A DNA stretch of 64,000 bases, taken from the NCBI GenBank assembly GCA_903879915.1, contig CAIRNJ010000042.1, positions 28,770 to 92,769 on the forward strand, written 5' to 3'. The notes under the pieces are model-generated. The model saw only the letters and a list, made by a program, of their open reading frames with translations. It was not told where the DNA came from and searched no databases. Source of the DNA: an uncultured Elusimicrobia bacterium. GTDB lineage: Bacteria > Elusimicrobiota > Elusimicrobia > Elusimicrobiales > UBA9959. The first letter of the stretch is position 1. Each line of letters starts with the position of its first letter. The translations under genes were made by a program, and so were the position numbers. Positions 7,963-16,748 of this stretch are shown here, in pieces.

Positions 7963-10900
7963 ATGAAAAAAACGCTTTGGGCGGCGGTGCTGCTTTGCGC
8001 GAACGTGTTCGCCGCGCAGCTGCATGCCGCGGATATAATGGCTCTGATGGAAAAAGGGAATGAAAGCTTCCGGGTTTCCGATTACCAGGGGGCGCGGGAA
8101 GCGTGGCAGGCGGGGCTTGAAGAAGCGAAGCGCCAGCGCAATAAGCAGGGAATAGGCGCGTTTACCGGCAACCTCGGGGTCGTTTATGAAAAGTTAGGCG
8201 ACTACCCGAAGGCTTTGGAGTATGATCTGCAGGGGCTTGCGAACTTGCGCAATGCCGGTGATAAAACGGGCGAAGCCAATATGCTCGGCAACATCGGGAA
8301 CGTTTATATGCGCCTGGGGGATTTCCCCAGGGCGCTGGAGCATCAGCAGCAGGCGCTTAAGCTCGACAGGGGCCTGGGCAACAAAAAAGGCGAAAGTTCC
8401 GATCTTGGCAACATCGGGCTTATCTATGAGAAACTGGGCGACTATCTAAAAGCGTTGGACCACTGCCAGCAGGCACTTAAGGGCGCCCGGGAACTGGGCA
8501 ACAAAAAGATCGAAAGCAATAACCTCGGCACCATCGGGAATATCTACTCCGACCTGGGCGACTATCCGAAAGCTTTGGAGCACCACCTGCAGTCGCTTGC
8601 GATCAAGCGGGGAATAGGCGACAGGAACGGCGCGGGCAACAGCCTCAACAATATCGGGAATGTTTATGATAGTCTGCTGGACTATCCGAAGGCGCTGGAC
8701 TACTACCAGCAGGCGCTTGAAAGCAAACGGGAGATAGGCGATAAAAAGGGCGAAGGCGCCAGCCTCGGGAACATAGGGCTTGTCTATGAAGAGCTCGGCG
8801 ACTATCCGAAGGCGTTGGAGCTCTATCAGCAGGGGCTTAAAATTGAACGGGATATCGGCGACAGAATGAGCGAAGGCGATACCTTCACCAACCTCGGGAA
8901 TTTATATAACAGGCTGGGCGACTATCCGAAGGCGCTGGAGCACTATCAGCAGGCGCTTGATCTTGCCCGTGAAATAAGCGACAAAAAGAACGAAAGCAAA
9001 AACCTCGCCAACCTCGGGGTTCTCTATGAGGATCAGGGCGACTATCCGAAAGCTCTGGATCACTTTCAGCAGGCGCTTGGCGTGCAGCAGAAGATAGGCG
9101 CGCCCATAGAAAAAATCGAACTCAATATCGGCGATGTTTACCTGGACCGGGGCGAGTTCGACCGCGCGTTTTCGCTCTACTCCAAATATGACGCCCCTTT
9201 GCGGCTTGGCCGGTATTACCTGGCAAAAAAGGACTTCTCCAGGGCGAAAGAAACGCTGGTTGGCTATCTCGCTGACGCCGAGAAGAAAAAGAACAGCAGC
9301 CTCCTTATGGCCTGGTACACGAACCTGGGGTTGGCGGAGGAGGGGTTGAAGAATAACGGCCCTGCCCTGCAATATTTCCGCAAGGCGGCGGAAACGCTTG
9401 AAGAAATACGCTCCTCCCTGACCGAATCTCAGCGCGCCAACTTTTTCGGGGCCAAGACGGAAGGCGTTCCGCGGCTGGAAGTTTACGAGGGGCTTGTCCG
9501 GACCACGGCAGCGTCGCAGGAAGGCGCAAAAGGGGCTTTCTATTACGCGGAGTTCACGCGCGGGCGGCTGCTGGCGGAATCTATTTCAAAAAAATACGGC
9601 GGAACGAAGCCGCGGATACCGCAGGCTGCCGGAGAAAAAGAAACCGAACTGACCGACAGGCTCGCCTCGGCGTACAAACAGCTGCAGGCGGCTTTTGAGA
9701 AGAATAATGCCGACAGGTACAAAGAGCTGCAAGGCGAGCAGGCCGCGCTGAAAAAAGAGCAGGCGGCGTTCGTAGCCGGGCTGCGCAGGGACTACCCTGA
9801 ATATGCCGCCATCGTCTATCCCGAGCCGATAGCGGCCGGAAGCGTCGCGCTTTCGCCCGACGAAACGCTGCTGGAGTTCGAGGTGACCGGGAACGAAACG
9901 CTGCTTTTCATCCTGAGCGGAAAAGATAGAACCCTGAAGCTCCGCCGGATCCCCGTCGCACGCGAACAGCTGGCCGAAACCGTCGGCAAATACCGCGGCG
10001 CGTTCGCGAACGTGGAATCAGCGCAGGACCTGGCGAAATACGATGCCGCGGGCGGTAAAAATATCTACGACCTGCTGTTCGGGGGCGAACTGAAGAGCCT
10101 GCCGGCCGGCGCGAAGCTTATCATAGCCCCGGACGAGGTGCTGGGCGTCCTGCCGTTCGAGTCGCTGGCGGTGGAGGTGCCCGCCGCGGAAAAGATCGGC
10201 GAGGGGAAACACGGCCCTTTCCCCGTAGGCGTCAAATACCTTGGCGACAAGTACGCCGTAAGCTACGCGCAGTCGGCCACTTCGCTGACCATGCTGCGCA
10301 CGCTGAAGAAAGGCGGGGCCGGGGCCGATACCGCGCTGGCCGTGGTGGACCCGGTGTTTTCCGCGGGTGACAGCCGGGCGAAGAAACTTTCGGCCGCCGC
10401 GAAGCCGGAAGAGGGAGGCATGAAGCTGATGGGCGCGCTGACGCGCTGGAAAACCATGGGCGCGGCGGGGACGAGGGGGCGGGGTGAGGGCAACAGCGAA
10501 GCCGCGGACGCGGACGCCGTCTTTCCAAGGCTGGAGAAGACCGCCGAGATAGGCCGGCAGCTCAAAGAGCTGTTCGGCGGCGCAGCCGCCGTGGTTTCGG
10601 ACGAAAAAGCGCGGAAAGAGGATATTCTCAAGCTGCCGCTCGATAAATACAAATATCTTGTTTTCGGCACGCACGGCATCCTGGACGGGGCGGTGCCTTA
10701 CATCCGGCAGCCCGCGCTGGTCCTGAACCAGGTTGGCAACAGGGCCGCCGAGGACGGCTTCCTGACGATGACGGAGGTAATGGGGCTGAAGCTGGGCGCG
10801 GAAGTGGCCGCGCTTACGGCCTGCGAAACAGGGGTGGGCAAGTACGTGTCCGGGGAAGGCGTGATGGGGATGGGAAGGGCGTTCCAGTTCGCCGGGGCGG

Positions 10901-11088
10901 GCAACGTGCTTATGAGCTTGTGGTCGGTTTCGGAGGACGCGACGGTGGCCTTGTCGGGAGAATTCTTCAAACAGTTGAAAGCCGGCAGAACGCCCGCCGA
11001 AGCGCTGGCGCTGGCGCGGACCGAAATACGCCGGCAGGGCTACGAGCATCCGTTCTACTGGTCGGCTTTCATACTGATGGGGAACTGA
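7963..11088 (+). CDS. Exported TPR-CHAT caspase-like protease
   Basis: A 1041-residue protein. Residues 1-24 form a Sec signal peptide ending near AAQLHAA. Eight 40-residue TPRs span ~69-388 (core LGDYPKALEHYQQAL), then divergent TPR-like helices to ~500, a charged helical linker (~540-620) and a C-terminal CHAT domain (~640-1041). The caspase-type dyad is intact: His904 in FGTHGI and Cys954 in ALTACETG, with the downstream block GEGVMGMGRAFQFAGAG and the final FYWSAFILMG. It should be a cysteine protease outside the cytoplasm with TPRs as partner-binding or regulatory arm. The ATG at 7963 follows a GGGGGG site; a TTG two codons upstream is less likely. Substrate unknown. Confidence 0.93.
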   Translation: MKKTLWAAVLLCANVFAAQLHAADIMALMEKGNESFRVSDYQGAREAWQAGLEEAKRQRNKQGIGAFTGNLGVVYEKLGDYPKALEYDLQGLANLRNAGDKTGEANMLGNIGNVYMRLGDFPRALEHQQQALKLDRGLGNKKGESSDLGNIGLIYEKLGDYLKALDHCQQALKGARELGNKKIESNNLGTIGNIYSDLGDYPKALEHHLQSLAIKRGIGDRNGAGNSLNNIGNVYDSLLDYPKALDYYQQALESKREIGDKKGEGASLGNIGLVYEELGDYPKALELYQQGLKIERDIGDRMSEGDTFTNLGNLYNRLGDYPKALEHYQQALDLAREISDKKNESKNLANLGVLYEDQGDYPKALDHFQQALGVQQKIGAPIEKIELNIGDVYLDRGEFDRAFSLYSKYDAPLRLGRYYLAKKDFSRAKETLVGYLADAEKKKNSSLLMAWYTNLGLAEEGLKNNGPALQYFRKAAETLEEIRSSLTESQRANFFGAKTEGVPRLEVYEGLVRTTAASQEGAKGAFYYAEFTRGRLLAESISKKYGGTKPRIPQAAGEKETELTDRLASAYKQLQAAFEKNNADRYKELQGEQAALKKEQAAFVAGLRRDYPEYAAIVYPEPIAAGSVALSPDETLLEFEVTGNETLLFILSGKDRTLKLRRIPVAREQLAETVGKYRGAFANVESAQDLAKYDAAGGKNIYDLLFGGELKSLPAGAKLIIAPDEVLGVLPFESLAVEVPAAEKIGEGKHGPFPVGVKYLGDKYAVSYAQSATSLTMLRTLKKGGAGADTALAVVDPVFSAGDSRAKKLSAAAKPEEGGMKLMGALTRWKTMGAAGTRGRGEGNSEAADADAVFPRLEKTAEIGRQLKELFGGAAAVVSDEKARKEDILKLPLDKYKYLVFGTHGILDGAVPYIRQPALVLNQVGNRAAEDGFLTMTEVMGLKLGAEVAALTACETGVGKYVSGEGVMGMGRAFQFAGAGNVLMSLWSVSEDATVALSGEFFKQLKAGRTPAEALALARTEIRRQGYEHPFYWSAFILMGN
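8167..9123 (+). repeat. In-gene tandem repeat, eight 120-bp TPR units
   Basis: The DNA encoding the eight TPRs repeats with a strict 120-bp period, with runs such as gactatccgaaggc and cagcaggcgctt recurring almost unchanged between units. The near-identity at nucleotide level suggests recent expansion or gene conversion, so repeat number could vary between strains. Confidence 0.85.
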
Positions 11089-11154
11089 AGTCCGGGCCGG
11101 GGGAGCTTCTCCGCGCTATTGCCGCCGCCGGCGGGGCGGTCCGGGGGAAGCTCC

Positions 11155-11508
11155 TCAGGTCAGGGCCCGGGCCACGGTTTTCATGAAGCTTTCCGGCTCC
11201 AGCGGCTTGGGCAGGCATTCCAGCACCGCGTAGGCGGCGAGGGCGCCGGGTTCGGGCGGGGAGCCGGTAACCAGCAGGCTTTTGGCGCCGGCGGACCTTT
11301 CCGCGAACAGGCGCGTCAGCTCCGTGCCCAGCCCGTCGGGGAACATCAGGTCCGTCACCAGCAGATCGTAATGGTTCTTTCCTATCAGGGCCGCGGCCGC
11401 GGCTACGCTTTCAGCGTAAGTGAGCTCGTAATCCCTGCCGGAGAACAGGCCTGCATAGACCCGGAGCATCGCGGGGTCGTCGTCGGCTATCAGTATCTTT
11501 CGGGGCAT
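11155..11508 (-). CDS. Single-domain response regulator
   Basis: A 117-residue stand-alone receiver domain. IADDDP near the start supplies the Mg2+-binding acids, LLVTDLMFPDG the phospho-acceptor aspartate (~Asp54), LLVTGSP the switch threonine and CLPKPLE the conserved lysine. There is no output domain, so it probably works through protein contacts. I chose the ATG at 11508 with AAGGCGG just upstream rather than an extension of six residues. It stands alone between the convergent CHAT gene and the unknown secreted protein, with no kinase next to it. An inverted repeat ggagctt/aagctcc spans the gap to the CHAT gene, without a T-run. Confidence 0.88.
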   Translation of the reverse strand: MPRKILIADDDPAMLRVYAGLFSGRDYELTYAESVAAAAALIGKNHYDLLVTDLMFPDGLGTELTRLFAERSAGAKSLLVTGSPPEPGALAAYAVLECLPKPLEPESFMKTVARALT

Positions 11509-11560
11509 GATCCGCCTTCTCAGCACAGAATGCCCTCACCCTTTCAAGGCCCCCCGGCCT

Positions 11561-12433
11561 TTAATTGAACAGCTTAAGACTTACCCGCCGCGGCCCGGAG
11601 CCGAATTTCGCGACGGATATGCCGTCAAAGAACAGTTCAAAAGCGTAGCGTGCGGTGTCCACCGGTTCGCCCATGCGGTAGCCGGGGTTGTCCGCCTGAT
11701 TAGTAAGAGGATGGCCGAAGCCGGCGGCGTCGTCCGTTGAAGTGGGAAAGGTGTCCGTGAGGAAGAATGATTCCGGAAAACGGTCGAAGACCTTGCGGAT
11801 GGCGGCCGGGGAGGCGGTTTTGGGGTCGAGCGCCAGCAGCTCTTTATATACGCCGGCGTCCTCCTCGTAAAAATAGATGGCCTTAAGCGGCATGTTCACG
11901 GTGAACGGCTTGCCGGAGGCCTCGAAATGCATGCGTATGGCGTCGCGCGCGGCCAGCGTCTGGCAGCCGCGGGCGCCGTCGTAGCTGCCGAAAAAGCCGC
12001 CGATTATAGTAACTTCGCCGGCGGCCAGAGGCAGGTTGTGTTCGCCGCCCGCCGAGAACAGCTCGTAATCGGGGGCGCGGTCGGCCGGGTACCAGTCGGA
12101 GTAGCCCTGCGCTGACTGGTCGTTGAGCAGATAGATCACCGGGCGGCCGGCGGCCTTGTAGCCGGCCACCACGGCGTTTATGCCGCCGGCGGCCGAGGCG
12201 GTCTCGTCAAAAGCGCGGCTGGCGTGCACCACTATAAGGGGATCGTCCGGCAGCCGGGAGGGAAGTTCGTTCTTCGGGTTGCGGGGTGCCAGCGCGGCCG
12301 CCGCCGGGGCGGGGGGCGGAACTTTCAGGCCGGAGCCCAGTATCTCGGCGGCGGTTATGGCGCGCAGCTGGGCGTGCGCCGGTAAATTCAGGGCGGATAA
12401 GAACAGGGCCAGGGTCAGCGCGCAGCGGTTCAT
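11561..12433 (-). CDS. Secreted protein of unknown function
   Basis: A 290-residue protein with a clear Sec signal peptide (hydrophobic core LALFLSALNL, cleavage near AHA-QL) and no lipobox. I do not recognise the family. A Pro/Ala-rich linker (~35-55) precedes one globular domain (~65-290). Conserved-looking parts are DDPLIVVHASRAFDE, a Rossmann-like strand GRPVIYLLND, TIIGGFFGSYDGARGC with a lone cysteine, and ESFFLTDTFPTSTDD. The alternating hydrophobic strands suggest an alpha/beta fold. It has no co-directional close neighbour except the regulator at 11155-11508 (52 nt away). Function is not inferred. Confidence 0.75.
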   Translation of the reverse strand: MNRCALTLALFLSALNLPAHAQLRAITAAEILGSGLKVPPPAPAAAALAPRNPKNELPSRLPDDPLIVVHASRAFDETASAAGGINAVVAGYKAAGRPVIYLLNDQSAQGYSDWYPADRAPDYELFSAGGEHNLPLAAGEVTIIGGFFGSYDGARGCQTLAARDAIRMHFEASGKPFTVNMPLKAIYFYEEDAGVYKELLALDPKTASPAAIRKVFDRFPESFFLTDTFPTSTDDAAGFGHPLTNQADNPGYRMGEPVDTARYAFELFFDGISVAKFGSGPRRVSLKLFN

Positions 12434-12510
12434 TGATTACAATTTACCAGTAAAGACGGGAAGATATAAGGGCGGGAGTCCCGGGCCGGCGGGAGCATTG
12501 GGCCTAGCTC

Positions 12511-12550
12511 CGGCTGGGCCGCCCAGCCCCGCTATTTGATAATATAGCGG
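12511..12550 (+). promoter_or_regulatory. Tandem hairpins directly before the arfB start
   Basis: ggctggg/cccagcc with a 3-nt loop (12512-12528) is followed at once by ccgctat/atagcgg with an 8-nt loop (12529-12550). The second stem ends 2 nt before the ATG at 12553 and covers the usual ribosome-binding position. It may limit translation or be an operator; without comparison to relatives this stays tentative. Confidence 0.3.
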
Positions 12551-12552
12551 TT

Positions 12553-12957
12553 ATGACAGATACAGGCTTCCGGCTCGCGCCCGGCTCTTTCGAGGAAAAA
12601 TTCATCCGCAGCGGCGGGCACGGCGGGCAGAACGTGAACAAAGTGGCCACCACCGTGCAGCTGCGGTTCTTTCCCGCCCTGTCCGGCCTGCCTTACGAGG
12701 CGCAGCAGCGGCTGAAGGCGCTGGCGGGCTCCAAGCTTACCGACGACGGCGACGTTATAATAATCGCCAGCGAATACCGGACGCAGGAACAGAACCGGCA
12801 GGCCGCCCGCGCCCGCCTGAACGAACTGGTGGAGCGCGCCCTGCGCCCGCCGCGCCGCCGCCGGCCCACCAAGCCCTCTTACGGCTCCAAACTCCGCCGC
12901 CTTGACGAGAAAAAACACCGCTCGGATATAAAAAAAACGCGCCATTCGGAGGAATGA
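12553..12957 (+). CDS. arfB: ArfB-type peptidyl-tRNA hydrolase (ribosome rescue)
   Basis: A 134-residue protein of the RF-1 domain class without codon-recognition domains. GGHGGQNVNKVATTVQLRF near residue 20-38 holds the catalytic GGQ loop that hydrolyses peptidyl-tRNA. The C-terminal tail is rich in Arg/Lys (PPRRRRPTKPSYGSKLRR) as in ArfB/YaeJ, where it threads into the empty mRNA channel of a stalled ribosome. Length matches the family (~135-140). It is monocistronic, divergent from the secreted protein at 11561-12433, with hairpins just before its start. A second GGQ protein lies at 16731-17120. Confidence 0.92.
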   Translation: MTDTGFRLAPGSFEEKFIRSGGHGGQNVNKVATTVQLRFFPALSGLPYEAQQRLKALAGSKLTDDGDVIIIASEYRTQEQNRQAARARLNELVERALRPPRRRRPTKPSYGSKLRRLDEKKHRSDIKKTRHSEE

Positions 12958-12999
12958 CGCGCCGCCGCGGCGGGCCCGGACAGCGCCCGTACGGATAGT

Positions 13000-13731
13000 T
13001 TATTTCTTCCCGGGGGTCAGCACCCAGTCTATTATTTCCGCCGTAAGCCCCGAGCCCTTGAACATGTTCACGCCGTGCCCGCTGCGGCCGGCTTTAAAGA
13101 CCGCGGGCAGGCCCTGCCTGGCCGCGGCTACGGCCAGGTAATTGCCGCTTTGCCAGGCGTAGCCGTCGTCTTCGGCGGCCGCGATAAAAATGCGCGGCGG
13201 CCGCGCGGCGGCAAAATAAGGTTCGGTCTTCACGCCGTGGTATTCCACGCCGGGCGAAAGCAGCACCAGCGCGGCCGGCTTTATGGCGCCCTCAGCGGCC
13301 GCTTTAGCGGAAAGGTTCGCGCCTATACTGGCGCCGCAGAACACCATTTTCGCGGCCGGGACCTTTTTTTTCAGCAGCCAGGCGGCGGCCGCTTCTATGT
13401 CCCCGGAGGCGGCGTTCCACTCAGCGTCGGAAAAAGCACGGTAAGAGACCTCTTTGCCGGCGCAGCCGCGGCTGCCGCCGTGGCCGCGCATGTCGAGCGC
13501 CAGGTAGCCCAGCCCGCGCTTTTTCAGCGCGGCGTGCAAAGGTTCCCATTCGTTCCTGTCCGAGCCCAGGCCGTGCGTGTTTATGAAAACGTAAGAGCCC
13601 CTGGCCGGGGCCAGGTAGAAGGCCTCGATAGAGCAGCCGTCGGTGGTTTCGAAACGCACGGTGCTCTGTCCGGCCCCCGCGTCCGCGCAGGGCAGCAGCG
13701 CCAGCGCCGCCGCAAATATTAACTCGCGCAT
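13000..13731 (-). CDS. Exported alpha/beta hydrolase (esterase-like)
   Basis: A 243-residue alpha/beta hydrolase with an N-terminal signal peptide (LIFAAALALLPCADAGAG). The family signatures are present: oxyanion-hole strand NTHGLGSDRNEW, the DMRGHGGS motif, nucleophile elbow GASIGAN (Ser at the centre), an acid in AAAEDDGYAW and a catalytic His in GRSGHGVNMF. It most resembles serine aminopeptidase/acyl-esterase relatives of the DUF1749/Hydrolase_4 kind. It begins directly at the stop of the OPA transporter upstream (no gap), so they are co-transcribed. Substrate not predictable. Confidence 0.85.
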   Translation of the reverse strand: MRELIFAAALALLPCADAGAGQSTVRFETTDGCSIEAFYLAPARGSYVFINTHGLGSDRNEWEPLHAALKKRGLGYLALDMRGHGGSRGCAGKEVSYRAFSDAEWNAASGDIEAAAAWLLKKKVPAAKMVFCGASIGANLSAKAAAEGAIKPAALVLLSPGVEYHGVKTEPYFAAARPPRIFIAAAEDDGYAWQSGNYLAVAAARQGLPAVFKAGRSGHGVNMFKGSGLTAEIIDWVLTPGKK

Positions 13732-15105
13732 TTATCTGTCCTCCTTGTGGTGCACGTTCCAGGTAAGGGCGAACAGGACCACCGAGATAACGCAGGCCGC
13801 CAGCAGCAGTTCGAAGCCGCCGTCCCAGCCCCAGCGGTCCACTATCCGGCCCAGGCCCAGTTCGGCTATGACCGCGCCGAAAACGTAGCCGAAGAAGCCG
13901 GTGAAGCCCGCGGCCGTGCCGGCCGCTTTCTTGGGCGCCAGGTCCACGGCGCTGACGCCTATCAGCATGACCGGCCCGTAGATAAGGAACCCGATGGCGA
14001 ACAGCGCCATGGAGTCCACCAGGAAATGCCCGGCGGGGTTCTTCCAGTAGATCCACACGGCTATGGTCACCAGCACCATGAAAATACACGACACCGGGCT
14101 CCTGCGCCCGCCGAACACTTTATCCGACAGCCAGCCCGCCAGCAGCGTGCCCGGGATGCCGGCCACCTCGTAAAGGAAGAACAGCCAGCGCGAGGTGTCG
14201 GCGGGGCAGGCTTTCGCCGCGGTAAGGTACGTCGGGGCCCAGTTCAGCACGCCGTAGCGCACCACGTAGATGAAGATATTGGCGATGGCGATTATCCACA
14301 GCGGCTTATTCTTCAGCACGTAGGTGACGAAGATCTCTTTCGCGCTGAGCTCCCGCTCGGGGTCGTCCACGCCGGTGGCGGGGTGGTCGTTCTTGTAATC
14401 CTCTATGGACGGCAGGCCGCAGCTCTGCGGCGTGTCGCGCAGGAAGACAAGCAGCAGCACGCCCATTATTATGGCGAGCACCGCGGGCACGTAGAAAATT
14501 ATATGGAAAGTGAGCCCCGAGCTCAGGGCCGCGCCGGCGGCCAGTATCGCTGCCAGCGCCAGCGCGCCGTTGACCACCGCGCCCACCAGCCCGCCGCCCA
14601 GGTTATGCGCCAGGTTCCAGGTGGCGAAGATGGTGCCGCGCTCGTGGTCAGAGAACCAGTGCGTGAGCGTGCGCGCGCACGGGGGCCAGCCCATGCCCTG
14701 CGCCCAGCCGTTGGCGAACCAGAGTATGAACATCATCCCCACCGAGCCGGCGAATGAGGGAAATATCAGGTTTATGACTCCGGACAACAGCAGGCCGGTG
14801 GCCATGAAATAGCGCGGGTTGGAGCGGTCCGACACGTTGCCCTTTATGAACTTGCTCAGGCCGTAGGAGATGGCCAGCGCCGTGGCTATCAGGCCCACGT
14901 CGCCCTTGCTCATGCCGTAGTCCTTTATCAGGTAGGGCTTGGCCAGCGAGAAGCTGTTCCTGACGAAGTAAAAGAAGGTGTAGCCGGCGAAGATGGAGAG
15001 CATCATCCGCCAGCGCATGCGCGTGTAAGCGGCCGCAACGCGTTCGGCGGGCAAAGGCTCCGTAAAAGGCGCCGGCTTATAGATCCCGAACAGTTTTTTA
15101 AACAT
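13732..15105 (-). CDS. OPA-family MFS transporter (GlpT/UhpT-like)
   Basis: A 457-residue protein with 12 predicted membrane segments. FFYFVRNSFSLAKPYL near the start and GWPPCARTLTHWFSDHERGT in the region of helix 4-5 are hallmark blocks of organophosphate:phosphate antiporters such as GlpT, UhpT and PgtP. The substrate could be glycerol-3-phosphate or a sugar phosphate; binding residues alone do not decide this. It lies between the NCS2 permease (9 nt upstream) and an esterase that could release the transported ligand, which is only a guess. Located in the inner membrane. Confidence 0.88.
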   Translation of the reverse strand: MFKKLFGIYKPAPFTEPLPAERVAAAYTRMRWRMMLSIFAGYTFFYFVRNSFSLAKPYLIKDYGMSKGDVGLIATALAISYGLSKFIKGNVSDRSNPRYFMATGLLLSGVINLIFPSFAGSVGMMFILWFANGWAQGMGWPPCARTLTHWFSDHERGTIFATWNLAHNLGGGLVGAVVNGALALAAILAAGAALSSGLTFHIIFYVPAVLAIIMGVLLLVFLRDTPQSCGLPSIEDYKNDHPATGVDDPERELSAKEIFVTYVLKNKPLWIIAIANIFIYVVRYGVLNWAPTYLTAAKACPADTSRWLFFLYEVAGIPGTLLAGWLSDKVFGGRRSPVSCIFMVLVTIAVWIYWKNPAGHFLVDSMALFAIGFLIYGPVMLIGVSAVDLAPKKAAGTAAGFTGFFGYVFGAVIAELGLGRIVDRWGWDGGFELLLAACVISVVLFALTWNVHHKEDR

Positions 15106-15114
15106 AGTTCCCCT

Positions 15115-16401
15115 TTATCCCTGCCGGCAGGCCGCGTCTTTTTCTTCTTTCCCGCCGAAAGACAGCGCCAGGTTCATCACTACCGCGAACACCGTGCCGA
15201 AAGCTATGCCCGCTATGTTCACCGTGCCCAGCGTGAAGCCTTTCACGCCCAGGCCGGTGGCGAGTATGATGGAGGAGCCGGCCACTATCAGGTTCCTGTG
15301 CTCGCAGAAATCCACTTTGGCGTCCAGCCAGATCTTTATGCCCATCATGGCTATCAGGCCGTAAAGTATCACTGTGACGCCGCCCAGCACCGGGTTGGGG
15401 ATGGACTGGATGACGGCGCCGAACTTGGGGCACAGCCCCAGCAGCAGCGCTATGCAGGCCGCGGCTATGAAATTGTAGACGCTGAACACGCGGGTGATGG
15501 CCATCACGCCCATGTTCTCGGCGTAGGTGGTCTGCGGCGTGCCGCCGCCCATGGCCGACACGAAGCTGGCCGCGGCGTCGCCCAGGTAGGCGCGGCCCAG
15601 GTGGGGGTTCATGTCGCGCTGCATGTAGCCGCCTATGGCCTCCAGGTGGCCTTTGTTCTCGGCCACCAGTACCACGAACACCGGCGCTATCACCAGCAGC
15701 GCCTCGAAACTGAAGGCGGGCGTGATGAAAGGCGGCAGGCCCAGCCAGGCGGCGTTCTTTATGGCCTCGATGTGCGCCGGATCGATGATGCCCAGCGCCA
15801 GCGACAGCACGTAGCCGCACACCACGCCGGTGAGTATGGGCAGCAGGCGCATAAAACCTTTCAGGTAAAGCGAGACCGCGGCGGCCACGGCGAACGTCAC
15901 AACGGCTACCAGCAGCAGCACGGCGTCCGCAGAGGTAGCCAGGCGGAAATACGAGTTCAGGAAATTGGAGACCGCCGAGGAGGAAAGGTTAAGGCCGATG
16001 ATGGCCACCACCGCGCCCGTTACCAGCGGCGGCATCAGGCGGTCTATCCATTTCGAGCCGTATTTGAGCGTGGCCGCGCCGGCAAGGGCGTACAGCACGG
16101 CCGCGCCGGCTATGCCGCACAGCGCGAAAGGGATCTTCTCGGCGGCGCCTCCGGTCACGGCCAGCACGGGGCCGATGAAGGCGAACGAGGAGCCCAGGTA
16201 GCTGGGCACCTTGGCGCGCGTTATAAGGATGAACAGCAGCGTGCCCACGCCGGAGAAAAAGATGGCGGTCTGGGGATTGAAGCCCATCAGGATGGGCGCC
16301 AGCACCGTGGCGCCGAACATGGCCACCACGTGCTGCATGCCCATGGGGATAAGGCGGGCCAGCGGCAGCTTGTCTTCGGGGTAGTAAATTTTGTTTTCCA
16401 T
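15115..16401 (-). CDS. uraA: Uracil/xanthine permease, NCS2 family (UraA-like)
   Basis: A 428-residue membrane protein of the NCS2 nucleobase:cation symporter family. PMGMQHVVAMFGATVLAPILMG at the N-terminus, SSFAFIGP (strand of TM3), LVAENKGHLEAIG with the substrate-binding glutamate, GGGTPQTTYAENMGVMA and the inverted-repeat TM10 NPVLGG block are all present. These blocks fit uracil permeases better than purine permeases. It is the first gene of the operon with the OPA transporter and the esterase, and it is divergent from the PilZ gene with only 29 AT-rich nt between the two starts. Confidence 0.9.
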   Translation of the reverse strand: MENKIYYPEDKLPLARLIPMGMQHVVAMFGATVLAPILMGFNPQTAIFFSGVGTLLFILITRAKVPSYLGSSFAFIGPVLAVTGGAAEKIPFALCGIAGAAVLYALAGAATLKYGSKWIDRLMPPLVTGAVVAIIGLNLSSSAVSNFLNSYFRLATSADAVLLLVAVVTFAVAAAVSLYLKGFMRLLPILTGVVCGYVLSLALGIIDPAHIEAIKNAAWLGLPPFITPAFSFEALLVIAPVFVVLVAENKGHLEAIGGYMQRDMNPHLGRAYLGDAAASFVSAMGGGTPQTTYAENMGVMAITRVFSVYNFIAAACIALLLGLCPKFGAVIQSIPNPVLGGVTVILYGLIAMMGIKIWLDAKVDFCEHRNLIVAGSSIILATGLGVKGFTLGTVNIAGIAFGTVFAVVMNLALSFGGKEEKDAACRQG

Positions 16402-16430
16402 AATTTATGGAATAATAATACAATTTTAAT

Positions 16431-16748
16431 ATGAGAGGCAACGACCAGCGCGGCGCACGGCGCGACCGGCACGATTCCGTGGTGGAGTTCTTCAGCGCGG
16501 CCGGAAAGCTTTTAGGCTCCGGGCGGCTGGTGGATTTTTCCAGCACCGGCGCTTCATTTTCTTCCGCTTATGTGATGGCGCCGGGCGGCAGGCTCAAGCT
16601 GCGCGTCCGGCTGCTGGAAAAGGGCGTGCTGGATATCTCGGCGAAGATAGTCTGGGCCAGGAAGGAAGGCGCCGGCCGCCTTTACGGAGTGCAGTTCGAT
16701 TCCGTGAACAAAGTGGGTTCCGGCGGGCAGTTAAGAAAGCTTTTCTGA
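16431..16748 (+). CDS. PilZ domain protein
   Basis: A 105-residue protein made of one PilZ domain, the usual bacterial c-di-GMP receptor. The two binding signatures are visible: an arginine cluster GARRDRHD (RxxxR) and VDFSSTGASF (DxSxxG). The rest fits the six-stranded barrel (LKLRVRLLE, ISAKIVWARK, YGVQFDSV). No output domain, so it should act on a partner after binding c-di-GMP. It is divergent from the uracil permease and its last 18 nt overlap the convergent GGQ-protein gene. Confidence 0.85.
   Translation: MRGNDQRGARRDRHDSVVEFFSAAGKLLGSGRLVDFSSTGASFSSAYVMAPGGRLKLRVRLLEKGVLDISAKIVWARKEGAGRLYGVQFDSVNKVGSGGQLRKLF

Noticed and set aside
7963..11088. TPR-CHAT protein as the protease of a type III-E CRISPR (Craspase) system
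   Set aside because: There is no gRAMP/Cas7-11-like gene or CRISPR array nearby, and the protein carries an N-terminal signal peptide, so a cytosolic RNA-guided role does not fit.
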